Source of the DNA: Streptomyces noursei
GTDB taxonomy: Bacteria > Actinomycetota > Actinomycetes > Streptomycetales > Streptomycetaceae
DNA: 64,000 bases
Direction: 5' to 3'
Assembly (NCBI RefSeq): GCF_016917755.1
Contig: NZ_CP070326.1
Location: forward strand, 5,022,001-5,086,000
A program made the position numbers and the translations under genes. This document shows, in pieces, positions 52,602-60,960 of this stretch; positions within the stretch are counted from its first letter, which is position 1, and each line of letters opens with the position of its first letter. The notes beneath the pieces were generated by a model. The model had not been told where the DNA came from and did no database searches. It saw only the letters and a list, made by a program, of their open reading frames with translations.

Positions 52602-54920
52602 TCAACGGTCCACTTTCTCACCTGAGCCGGACGGCCCAGACTTCTCAGATCCGGTGTCCGGCGCCGGGTCACTCGGCTGCTCGGGGCCCTCACCGCCCGT
52701 GCCGCCGTTGTCGCCGTCCTGGTCTTCGGCGGGGGAACCGCCGTTGTCCTCGCCGTTTTCCTCGTCCTCGGTGTCCTCTGCCGCCGCCCGCTTGCGCTGG
52801 AGGTAGATCCGGACGCCGGCGAGCACGAGCAGCAGGACGCCGCCTGCGATGACGAGCATCACAGTCGCGGTGATCTCGGTGACGTTCACCCGGAACGTCA
52901 TCGGCTCACCGTAGGGCTTGCCGTCCGAGGTGTAGAGCTGGGCGGTCACCCAGGCGAGACCGTTGGCGTTCGCCGTGGTCTCGAACTTGAACGACTGGCT
53001 GTGCCCGCCGTCCACCTTGATCTGCTGGGACTTCCCCACGTCCAGGCGGTTGGGCTGCGACGAGGTCAGCCGCAGGGTGAGTCCCTGGACGCCCTGCAGG
53101 AGGTTGTTCTGGACCGTCACCGGAATCGTGGCGCTGCGCCCGGAGAGCGTCGCCTCCGACTTCGGGATCAGATGGACCTTCTTGGTCAGGCCGTCGAGGT
53201 AGCTGCGGACCGAGGCGCGGAAGGCGGCCGCGCCCTTGGGGTCGCCCCGCCACGATGTGGACATCTCGCGCATTATGGCGCTGCCGAACGGGGTGACCAC
53301 GCGTTCCGGCTGGGCCAGGACCACTCGGAAGTCGTCCAGCGCGGCCTGCGTGTCCTCGATCTGTCGGAAGGCGTCGGTGGGGAGCTCCTGCTGGCGCAGC
53401 AGCGACGGGTACGCGGCCCGGCCGGGGATCTGGCGGTTGGCGTCCGGGTCGGGCTTGGCCTTGGCGGCGTCGCCGAGCTTCGTCGGCTGGGCCCAGCCGG
53501 CCGACTCCAGGTTCCGCAGCGCGCCGGCCATCGCCTGCGCCTGGCTGACCGAGGGCATCCGCTGCGGCGCGACGACGATGCTGCGCTGCTGCTCCGGGTT
53601 CTCCAGGCCGATCATCTGGGCCTCGGCGAGGAACTCCTGGATCGCCAGGCTGGCGTTCCCGGACTTCGACATGTCGCCTTCGAAGGCCCGGGACAGCTGG
53701 GTGTCGGTGACGATGGCGGTGTTGCCGCCGCCGATGGGCCGAGCCGCGGTCGGGGTGTACGACAGGCTGTTGTCCCGGAGGCTGTCGCTGCGGGTGATGA
53801 CGTTGTGGGCGCCGGCCGAGGTGGCGACATCGATGATCGAGGAGTCGATCGCGCCGTTGACCGGCCATGTGAAGTCGGTTCGCGGCTTCACGCTGAGGAT
53901 GGTGTCCACGGTCTTCGAGGCGAGCTCGGTGGCCGGGCCGAGGTGGCTGAGTGCACTGGGCACGCTCTTGCCGTGGTGCGCCAGCGAGGCCAGGTCCGGG
54001 TCGCCGAACGGCAGGGCGACGACCTCATGGCCCTTCACGGCGTTCTCGAGGTCGTTGAGCCACTGCTTGGCGACGGCCTGGTTCTTGCCCATCGGACCGT
54101 CCGGGCCGTGCACGCGGTACGGCTTGGTCATCGCGTCGACGGTCGCGAGCAGGTCGGGGTCGATGACGAAGGTCACCGGGAGGTTCTTGCCGAGCTCGAC
54201 CATCTTCTGGAGCCGGCCGCCGTCGGCGATCTCCGCGGCGAGGTCGTCGTTCCGGAAGACCGGCGTCTGCTGGGCGTCGGCACCGGTCTCGGCCGTGAGG
54301 TGGGTGCTGGAGATCAACGGCCACAGGTAGGTGAGCTGGGTCTTCTTCGCCGGGGCGGCGTCCTGCCAGGGCAGGAAGGTCCGGTCGATGCCGAGGACCT
54401 GGTCGTAGGACGAGCCGGGGGCGTGGCCGGAGAGGGTGACCCCGAGCGGATAGACACCGTCGTCGCTGAGGCCGAGGTCCTTGACCGGGACGTTCACGGT
54501 GAAGGTCCGGCTGGTGCCCGGGTCCAGCTTGTCGATCTTCTCGGTGTGGTCGCCGATTTCCTTGCCGTCGGCTCCCGGCAGATAGCCGGTGCGCTTGGTC
54601 ACAGCCTCGATGGAGCTGCGGTCGTTGAGCGCGGCGCCGCGGTGCAGCCCGACGTGGGCGTTGGTGATCGCGCTCTTGCTGTCGTTGGTCAGCGTCCCGG
54701 AGACGGTGACGGTGTCGTCCTTGCCGGGAGCGGCCGGCGACATCGCGTTGATCGTCACGTTGACCGGGTGCGAGGCGTCCGAGGCTGCGTCGGCGGCGGA
54801 GGCGTGTGGGACCTGCAGCGTTCCTACGAGCAGGGGCACACCGGTGAGCAGCGTCACGGTCCTTCGCAGCCACCGGCCACGCGGCCGTTCAGTCGCCTGG
54901 AACCCTGCCGCATCGGCCAC
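52602..54920 (-). CDS. DUF6049 family secreted membrane protein
   Basis: A 772-residue exported protein. A signal-type N-terminus (about 17-43, LRRTVTLLTGVPLLVGTLQ) precedes an extracellular region made of Ig-like domain near 50-170, a large central domain and a second beta domain near 600-690. A C-terminal transmembrane helix (about 700-720) and an acidic cytoplasmic tail end the protein. The DUF6049 family is encoded between murJ and pcnA across actinobacteria, suggesting a role in envelope assembly. GTG start. Function unknown. Confidence 0.85.
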   Translation of the reverse strand: MADAAGFQATERPRGRWLRRTVTLLTGVPLLVGTLQVPHASAADAASDASHPVNVTINAMSPAAPGKDDTVTVSGTLTNDSKSAITNAHVGLHRGAALNDRSSIEAVTKRTGYLPGADGKEIGDHTEKIDKLDPGTSRTFTVNVPVKDLGLSDDGVYPLGVTLSGHAPGSSYDQVLGIDRTFLPWQDAAPAKKTQLTYLWPLISSTHLTAETGADAQQTPVFRNDDLAAEIADGGRLQKMVELGKNLPVTFVIDPDLLATVDAMTKPYRVHGPDGPMGKNQAVAKQWLNDLENAVKGHEVVALPFGDPDLASLAHHGKSVPSALSHLGPATELASKTVDTILSVKPRTDFTWPVNGAIDSSIIDVATSAGAHNVITRSDSLRDNSLSYTPTAARPIGGGNTAIVTDTQLSRAFEGDMSKSGNASLAIQEFLAEAQMIGLENPEQQRSIVVAPQRMPSVSQAQAMAGALRNLESAGWAQPTKLGDAAKAKPDPDANRQIPGRAAYPSLLRQQELPTDAFRQIEDTQAALDDFRVVLAQPERVVTPFGSAIMREMSTSWRGDPKGAAAFRASVRSYLDGLTKKVHLIPKSEATLSGRSATIPVTVQNNLLQGVQGLTLRLTSSQPNRLDVGKSQQIKVDGGHSQSFKFETTANANGLAWVTAQLYTSDGKPYGEPMTFRVNVTEITATVMLVIAGGVLLLVLAGVRIYLQRKRAAAEDTEDEENGEDNGGSPAEDQDGDNGGTGGEGPEQPSDPAPDTGSEKSGPSGSGEKVDR

Positions 54921-55106
54921 GCGCTCGCCCGTCCCTCGTCGTCGTCAGTGGTCGTCGGAATGTGCGTCCACGAATGGTAACGAGGCCCGGCGCGCCGTAG
55001 TGCCGGGGACTGCGCCACATGATCATTGCGTTGGGGGTCCGTGCACCCTTGTCCCCTTTAATAACGTGACGTCGGGGTGGTGCGCGGCCACGTACCCTTT
55101 TCTGTT

Positions 55107-56582
55107 GTGCCGAACGCCAACAATGACTTCCCCACCCCGCAGCCCGAGCGGACTCCGCAGCCGACGGACGCGCTGAACCACGTCCAGCGCCGTGCCGTGA
55201 GCGAGCTGCTACGGGTGTCCCCCGTCGCTGACGACCTGGCCCGTCGCTTCCAGGAGGCCGGGTTCACGCTTGCCCTGGTCGGCGGGTCGGTCCGGGACGC
55301 GCTGCTCGGCCGGCTCGGGAACGACCTGGACTTCACCACGGACGCCCGGCCGGAGGACGTGCTGAAGATCGTCCGGCCGTGGGCGGACGCGGTCTGGGAG
55401 GTCGGCATCGCCTTCGGCACGGTCGGCTGCAAGAAGGACTCGTTCGACATTGAGATCACGACCTACCGCTCCGAGGCGTACGACCGGACCTCGCGCAAGC
55501 CCGAGGTCTCCTACGGCGAATCGATCGAGGACGATCTGATCCGTCGGGACTTCACGGTCAACGCCATGGCGGTGCTGCTGCCGCAGAAGGAGTTCGTCGA
55601 CCCGCACAACGGTCTGGAGGACCTGGCGGCCCGCGTGCTGCGGACCCCGGGGACGCCTCAGGAGTCGTTCTCCGACGATCCGCTGCGGATGATGCGGGCC
55701 GCCCGCTTCGCCGCCCAGCTGGACTTCGAGGTGGCGCCCGAGGTCATCGCGGCGATGAGGGAGATGGCGGAGCGCATCGAGATCGTCTCCGCGGAGCGGG
55801 TCCGTGACGAGCTGAACAAGCTGATCCTCGCCCCGAACCCGCGCAAGGGCCTGCGGCTGCTGGTCGAATCCGGGCTCGCCGACCGGGTGCTGCCGGAGCT
55901 GCCCGCACTGCGTCTGGAGAGCGATGAGCACCACCGTCACAAGGACGTCTACGAGCACACGCTGACGGTGCTGGAGCAGGCCATCGACCTGGAGGACGAG
56001 GGGCCCGACCTGGTGCTCCGGCTGGCGGCGCTGCTGCACGACATCGGCAAGCCCAGGACGCGGCGCTTCGAGAAGGACGGTCGGGTCTCCTTCCACCACC
56101 ACGAAGTGGTCGGGGCAAAGATGACCAAGAAGCGCATGACCGCCCTGAAGTACTCCAACGACCTGATCAAGGACGTTTCGCACCTGGTGGAGCTGCATCT
56201 GCGGTTCCACGGCTACGGCACGGGCGAGTGGACGGACTCCGCGGTTCGCCGCTATGTCCGGGACGCCGGCCCGCAGCTGGAGCGCCTGCACAAGCTGACC
56301 CGCTCGGACTGCACCACCCGCAACAAGCGCAAGGCGTCTGCCTTGTCGCGGGCCTATGACGGCCTGGAGGACCGCATCGCGCTGCTTCAGGAGCAGGAGG
56401 AGTTGGACGCGATCCGCCCGGACCTGGACGGCAACGCGATCATGGGGATCTTGGGCATCGGGCCCGGCCCGCAGGTCGGCAAGGCGTACAAGCACATGCT
56501 GGAGCTGCGGCTGGAGCACGGCCCGATGGAGCATGAGTCCGCGGTGGCTGCCCTCAAGGAGTGGTGGGCTGCTCAGAGTTGA
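55107..56582 (+). CDS. pcnA: CCA tRNA nucleotidyltransferase
   Basis: A 491-residue enzyme that adds CCA to tRNA 3' ends; all three tRNAs in this window need it. The nucleotidyltransferase motif LVGGSVRDALLGRLGNDLDFTT (GGxVRD and DxD), RRDFTVNAMA, the ERVRDELNKL motif and a C-terminal HD domain (LLHDIGKP) are present. GTG 55107 begins 'VPNANNDFP'. No Shine-Dalgarno sequence is visible before it (cgtacccttttctgtt), so it may be leaderless. Confidence 0.95.
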   Translation: MPNANNDFPTPQPERTPQPTDALNHVQRRAVSELLRVSPVADDLARRFQEAGFTLALVGGSVRDALLGRLGNDLDFTTDARPEDVLKIVRPWADAVWEVGIAFGTVGCKKDSFDIEITTYRSEAYDRTSRKPEVSYGESIEDDLIRRDFTVNAMAVLLPQKEFVDPHNGLEDLAARVLRTPGTPQESFSDDPLRMMRAARFAAQLDFEVAPEVIAAMREMAERIEIVSAERVRDELNKLILAPNPRKGLRLLVESGLADRVLPELPALRLESDEHHRHKDVYEHTLTVLEQAIDLEDEGPDLVLRLAALLHDIGKPRTRRFEKDGRVSFHHHEVVGAKMTKKRMTALKYSNDLIKDVSHLVELHLRFHGYGTGEWTDSAVRRYVRDAGPQLERLHKLTRSDCTTRNKRKASALSRAYDGLEDRIALLQEQEELDAIRPDLDGNAIMGILGIGPGPQVGKAYKHMLELRLEHGPMEHESAVAALKEWWAAQS

Positions 56583-56618
56583 GGCCGCCGAAGCCTGTGC
56601 GACCGTGAAACCGGCGAT

Positions 56619-56703
56619 GTTTCACGTGAAACCGGGCTGAGCGCGACGGGGCGGTGTTTCACGTGAAACACGGCGGCACATGACCGGCCGTTTCACGTGA
56701 AAC
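56619..56703. promoter_or_regulatory. parS: Three parS sites, two in hairpin arms
   Basis: Exact sites at 56619-56632, 56656-56669 and 56690-56703 between the convergent pcnA and LppU-like genes. The last two lie in a perfect 23-bp inverted repeat (56647-56669 with 56690-56712) with a 20-base loop. Confidence 0.95.
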
Positions 56704-56738
56704 ACCGCCCCGCGGCGTTCGAGGGTCGGGACCGGGCT

Positions 56739-57326
56739 CTACTTCAGCGTCTCAAGGCAGAGCACGAACCGGGTGGTGGACCGGCGATGGCGCTGGCTCT
56801 CGGCGTAGGCCGTGGTGTTCTTGGGGCAGAGCTCCATGTTCGTGGTGTTGGAGTGGACGGCCGTCACTTTGTACTTGGCCTCTGCCGTACCGCAGTCCAC
56901 CACCTTGAGATCGGGCTTGATCGCGTTGCCCTCGTTCTTCATGCAGTTGCCGACCTCGGCGTTGTCGGCGTCGCTCCAGCTGCTGACCCAGATCACCCCG
57001 ATACCGATCAGCGCGACGACCGCGACGATGGCCTTCAGGACGGCCTTGGGCGACCGGGAAGGGCGGCTGGGCTGCGGAGGCACCGGGCCCCCACCCTGCA
57101 CATAGGGCGGGGTCGGGGTCTGTGGGTAACCCGGCTGCGGCTGCTGCCCGTACGGCGGTTGGGGTTGCTGGGGGTAGGCGTACCCGCCCTGCGGCTGCCC
57201 GACCGGGGGCGGACCATACGGAGCCTGGGGCGGCTGAGGGGCCTGCGGATAGAGAGCTTGGCCGTATGGCTGCTGCCCGTATGGGGTCTGGCCGTATGGG
57301 TTGTGCCCGTGCGGCGGTGTGGTCAT
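56739..57326 (-). CDS. LppU-like membrane protein with Pro/Gln/Tyr-rich N-terminus
   Basis: A 195-residue protein. The first 95 residues are a cytoplasmic Pro/Tyr/Gln repeat region (PYGQQPYGQ units). A transmembrane helix (about 98-118, AVLKAIVAVVALIGIGVIWV) follows, then a small extracellular domain with four cysteines (GNCMKNEG, VDCGTAEAKYKV, ELCPK, LCLE), like LppU/SCO3897-type proteins. Function unknown. ATG start. Confidence 0.82.
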   Translation of the reverse strand: MTTPPHGHNPYGQTPYGQQPYGQALYPQAPQPPQAPYGPPPVGQPQGGYAYPQQPQPPYGQQPQPGYPQTPTPPYVQGGGPVPPQPSRPSRSPKAVLKAIVAVVALIGIGVIWVSSWSDADNAEVGNCMKNEGNAIKPDLKVVDCGTAEAKYKVTAVHSNTTNMELCPKNTTAYAESQRHRRSTTRFVLCLETLK

Positions 57327-57432
57327 GCGAGTTCCCCCGATAGCGGTGTGTCCGAAACGATGTGTCCGAACGTCTGAATGACGCCCGTAACGTATCCGCT
57401 CCGGCGTTGTGCCGCACGGGCGAGGCGGCCGT

Positions 57433-58710
57433 CTACCGGGAAGCGGCGTGCAACGGACGTCCGAAGCGGAGCAGGGCCACCGCCACCACGGCGTAGAGCG
57501 CGGCCACCACGACGATCAGTACCGCGGACCGTCCGTCGGGCGGCAGCATCAGGGCGGCGACCGCGGCGGCGCCCACGAAGGCGACGTTGAACAGCACGTC
57601 GTAGATGGCGAAGATGCGGCCGCGGAAGGCGTCGTCGACCGAGGACTGGACCACCGTGTCCGTGGTGATCTTGGTTCCTTGGGTGCCCAGGCCGAGGACG
57701 AACGCGGCCACCAGCATCGGTGCCGGGTGGAAGAACAGCCCGAGCGCGGGAGCGAGCACCGCGCCCGCCGCGGCACAACTGGCCATCCAGCCGAAGGCGG
57801 TGAGCCGTGCGACGGCCCAGGGAGTGACCACCGCGGCGGCAAAGAAGCCGGCTCCTGACACGGCGACGGTTATCCCGAGCAGGGCCAGGCCCTGGGACGT
57901 GCTGCTGGACCAGGCGTACCGGCACAGCATCAGCACCATGACCGTCAGCGCGCCGTAGCAGAAGCGCACCAGCGTCATCACGGCGAGCGCGCCGGCCGGG
58001 GTGGGACGCGCGGCGAGATGGCGCAACCCCTCCACCAGTCCCCGCACGGTGCTCAACACGGCTTCTTTCACGTGGGGTTGGAGGACCGAGGTGTCCGGTC
58101 CGAGCAGCTGCGGTGCCATCCGCAGTGCGGTGAGGGCGGAGCAGAGGTACAGCAGCGCGGCCAGTATCACCACGTACGTGTCCACGTTCGCGCCGGCCAG
58201 CCGGATGCCGAAGGCGAGTCCGCCGCCGGCGGTCATCGCGATCGTCCCGGCCGTGGGAGCAAGGGAGTTGGCCATCACCAGCTGCTGTCCGCCGTCGACC
58301 ACGCGCGGCAGCGCGGCGGAAAGGCCCGCCAGGACGAAGCGGTTCACGGCGGTCACGAGCAGTGCGGAGACGTAGAAGAGCCAATCCGGGACCTGTGCCG
58401 CGATCAGCACCGCGGTGATCACCCCGAGCAGGGTGCGCAGCAGATTGCCGTACAGCAGGACCTGCCGCCGGCGCCAGCGGTCCAGCAGGACACCGGTGAA
58501 CGGCCCGAGGAGGGAGTACGGCAGCAGCAGGATCGCCATGGCGGAGGCGATCGCCTCGGGGGACGCCTGTTTCTCGGGCGAGAAGATGACGAAGGTGGCG
58601 AGTGCTGCCTGGAACACGCCGTCGGCGGCCTGGGAGAGGAGCCGTGCGGCCAGGAGCGAGCGGAAGTCGCGTAGCCGGAGTAATACGCGGAGATCGCGCA
58701 CAGCATGCAT
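57433..58710 (-). CDS. MFS transporter
   Basis: A 425-residue transporter with about 12 membrane helices and a motif A-like loop GVLLDRWRRRQVLLYGN. It resembles drug-efflux MFS proteins (MFS_3 group). Start ATG 58710 chosen (MHAVRDLRVLLRLRDFR); GTG 58725 is possible. Conserved between the LppU-like gene and ino1 in streptomycetes. Substrate unknown. Confidence 0.88.
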   Translation of the reverse strand: MHAVRDLRVLLRLRDFRSLLAARLLSQAADGVFQAALATFVIFSPEKQASPEAIASAMAILLLPYSLLGPFTGVLLDRWRRRQVLLYGNLLRTLLGVITAVLIAAQVPDWLFYVSALLVTAVNRFVLAGLSAALPRVVDGGQQLVMANSLAPTAGTIAMTAGGGLAFGIRLAGANVDTYVVILAALLYLCSALTALRMAPQLLGPDTSVLQPHVKEAVLSTVRGLVEGLRHLAARPTPAGALAVMTLVRFCYGALTVMVLMLCRYAWSSSTSQGLALLGITVAVSGAGFFAAAVVTPWAVARLTAFGWMASCAAAGAVLAPALGLFFHPAPMLVAAFVLGLGTQGTKITTDTVVQSSVDDAFRGRIFAIYDVLFNVAFVGAAAVAALMLPPDGRSAVLIVVVAALYAVVAVALLRFGRPLHAASR

Positions 58711-58730
58711 GAGGCACAGCCTCACACAGC

Positions 58731-58767
58731 CCGCCGGCCTCCGGGAGGAATACCCGGAGGCCGGCGG
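58731..58767 (-). terminator. Terminator after ino1
   Basis: A perfect 15-bp inverted repeat ccgccggcctccggg-aggaata-cccggaggccggcgg, 22 bases past the ino1 stop. Confidence 0.8.
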
Positions 58768-58788
58768 AGGGAGGGTGCGGGGAGCGTG

Positions 58789-59871
58789 TTAGCGCTCGAC
58801 CTCGCCGCGGATGAACTTCTCGACGTTCTCCCGCGCCTCGTCGTCGAAGTACTGGACCGGCGGGGACTTCATGAAGTACGAGGACGCCGACAGGATCGGG
58901 CCGCCGATGCCGCGGTCCTTGGCGATCTTGGCGGCGCGCAGCGCGTCGATGATGACGCCCGCGGAGTTCGGGGAGTCCCAGACCTCGAGCTTGTACTCCA
59001 GGTTCAGCGGGACGTCGCCGAAGGCGCGGCCTTCGAGGCGGACGTAGGCCCACTTGCGGTCGTCCAGCCAGGCCACGTAGTCGGACGGGCCGATGTGGAC
59101 GTTCTTCTCGCCCAGCTCGCGGTCGGGGATCTGGGAGGTGACGGCCTGCGTCTTGGAGATCTTCTTGGACTCCAGGCGCTCGCGTTCGAGCATGTTCTTG
59201 AAGTCCATGTTGCCGCCGACGTTCAGCTGCATCGTGCGGTCGAGGATGACGCCGCGGTCCTCGAAGAGCTTGGCCATCACACGGTGCGTGATGGTGGCGC
59301 CGACCTGCGACTTGATGTCGTCACCGACGATCGGCACGCCGGCCTCGGTGAACTTGTCCGCCCACTCCTTGGTGCCGGCGATGAAGACCGGGAGGGCGTT
59401 GACGAACGCGACCTTGGCGTCGATGGCGCACTGGGCGTAGTACTTCGCCGCGTCTTCGGAGCCGACGGGGAGGTAGCAGACCAGGACGTCGACCTGCTTG
59501 TCCTTCAGGATCTGGACGACGTCGACCGGGGCCTCCGAGGACTCCTCGATCGTTTCCCGGTAGTACTTGCCCAGCCCGTCGAGGGTGTGGCCACGCTGGA
59601 CCTGGACACCGGTGTTCGGCACGTCGCAGATCTTGATGGTGTTGTTCTCGCTGGCGCCGATGGCGTCCGCGAGGTCCAGGCCGACCTTCTTGGCGTCGAT
59701 GTCGAAGGCGGCCACGAACTCCACGTCACGGACGTGGTAGTCGCCGAACTGCACGTGCATGAGGCCGGGCACGCGGCTGTCCGGGTTGGCGTCCTTGTAA
59801 TACTCGACGCCCTGTACCAGCGAGGCGGCGCAGTTGCCCACGCCGACAATGGCTACGCGAACCGAACCCAT
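58789..59871 (-). CDS. ino1: Inositol-3-phosphate synthase
   Basis: A 360-residue NAD-dependent enzyme that converts glucose 6-phosphate to inositol 3-phosphate, the precursor of mycothiol and phosphatidylinositol. The Rossmann motif GVGNCAASLVQG opens it, and LNVGGNMDFKNM and the substrate region SKTQAVTSQ are conserved. ATG 59871 chosen; the frame to 59934 is unsupported. It is 59 bases downstream of a PadR regulator and probably in its operon. Confidence 0.96.
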   Translation of the reverse strand: MGSVRVAIVGVGNCAASLVQGVEYYKDANPDSRVPGLMHVQFGDYHVRDVEFVAAFDIDAKKVGLDLADAIGASENNTIKICDVPNTGVQVQRGHTLDGLGKYYRETIEESSEAPVDVVQILKDKQVDVLVCYLPVGSEDAAKYYAQCAIDAKVAFVNALPVFIAGTKEWADKFTEAGVPIVGDDIKSQVGATITHRVMAKLFEDRGVILDRTMQLNVGGNMDFKNMLERERLESKKISKTQAVTSQIPDRELGEKNVHIGPSDYVAWLDDRKWAYVRLEGRAFGDVPLNLEYKLEVWDSPNSAGVIIDALRAAKIAKDRGIGGPILSASSYFMKSPPVQYFDDEARENVEKFIRGEVER

Positions 59872-59930
59872 TCCGGTTGCTCCCTGTGATCTCGATGAGG
59901 GCCTGCACGGCAGGGCCTCATGTGGTGGTG

Positions 59931-60599
59931 TCATTCGGACGGATCCAGCCGGGAACCGCCCCGGTGCCGGGGCGGGCCGCCCGTGTCTCCTGACTGGTTG
60001 TGCTCGTCCTGCGCTGCAGCTTCCGGTGCGCGCTGATCGCGCCCGGCGCGCTCACTCTCGATGAGCTCGTTCAGCCAACGGACTTCGCGCTCCACGGACT
60101 CCATGCCGTGCCGCTGCAGTTCGAGGGTGTAGTCGTCCAGCCGCTCGCGGGTCCTGGTCAGGGAGGTGCGCATTTTTTCCAGGCGCTCCTCCAGCCGACT
60201 GCGGCGGCCTTCCAGCACGCGCATCCGCACGTCCCGCGACGTCTGGCCGAAGAACGCGAAGCGGACACCGAAGTGTTCGTCCTCCCAGGCATCGGGACCG
60301 GAGTGGCTGAGCAGTTCTTCGAAGTGCTCTTTGCCCGCCGGGGTCAGCCGGTAGACGATCTTGGCTCGGCGCCCGGTCAGTGCCGTGGCGGGAACATCCT
60401 CCGGGCCGCCGCTCGTTTCCTCCACCAACCAGCCGTTGGCGACCAGCGCCTTGAGGCAGGGATAGAGGGTGCCGTAGCTGAACGCGCGGAAGACCCCGAG
60501 CGAGGTGTTGAGCCGCTTCCGCAACTCGTAACCGTGCATCGGGGATTCCCGGAGGAGACCGAGGACGGCGAATTCGAGGATCCCCGAACGCCTGCTCAT
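59931..60599 (-). CDS. PadR family transcriptional regulator
   Basis: A 222-residue repressor. The winged helix (about 1-85) has ILEFAVLGLLRESPMHGYELRKRL and the LYPCLKALVANGWLVEE recognition-wing segment. A C-terminal dimerisation coiled coil (about 125-190) and an acidic/basic disordered tail follow. The ligand is unknown. A perfect 21-bp palindrome (60640-60660) lies 41 bases upstream of the ATG and is the likely operator, giving autoregulation and possible control of ino1. Confidence 0.93.
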   Translation of the reverse strand: MSRRSGILEFAVLGLLRESPMHGYELRKRLNTSLGVFRAFSYGTLYPCLKALVANGWLVEETSGGPEDVPATALTGRRAKIVYRLTPAGKEHFEELLSHSGPDAWEDEHFGVRFAFFGQTSRDVRMRVLEGRRSRLEERLEKMRTSLTRTRERLDDYTLELQRHGMESVEREVRWLNELIESERAGRDQRAPEAAAQDEHNQSGDTGGPPRHRGGSRLDPSE

Positions 60600-60639
60600 C
60601 CTCCGCCTCCTAGGTCCTGTGCGGTCTTTATCTCGTGCT

Positions 60640-60660
60640 GATGTATCGACTCGATACATC
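60640..60660. promoter_or_regulatory. Candidate PadR operator
   Basis: gatgtatcga-c-tcgatacatc, a perfect 10-1-10 palindrome in the divergent PadR/PBP region. Confidence 0.7.
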
Positions 60661-60960
60661 CAGACGATAGAACGGGGCCCTGGGTGGGACAAGTAGTCGG
60701 ACGGTGAACGGCGTCACATCACTTATTCGTGCGATCCAACCTGACTGATTTGGAGTGAATTTCAACACTGGGCAGGTTTTGGCCGTGCGTAGTCTGTGCG
60801 GCATGCAGACTGCCGGGAACCGTGGGCCTATACGTGACGTCCCTGACCTCGGTGTAATGCGGCCCGCGCGTCAGGAGCGGGTCGTGCATCGGGGGTACCT
60901 GAAGAGAACTGCCGCCTTCAGGCGACGAGAGAGCGCGCCTGCCCGAGGAGTATTCGTTCC
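60661..60960. other. Promoter region of the class A PBP, possible leader ORF
   Basis: About 300 bases, unusually AT-rich around 60715-60780, suggesting promoters. A 69-codon GTG frame (60755-60964, MNFNTGQVLAVRSLCGMQTA) runs through it and overlaps the PBP ATG by 4 bases (ATGA). It has no recognisable domain. Confidence 0.4.

Noticed and set aside
58065..58078. Half-parS ctttcacgtggggt in the MFS gene
   Set aside because: Only the left half matches; five of the 14 bases differ.
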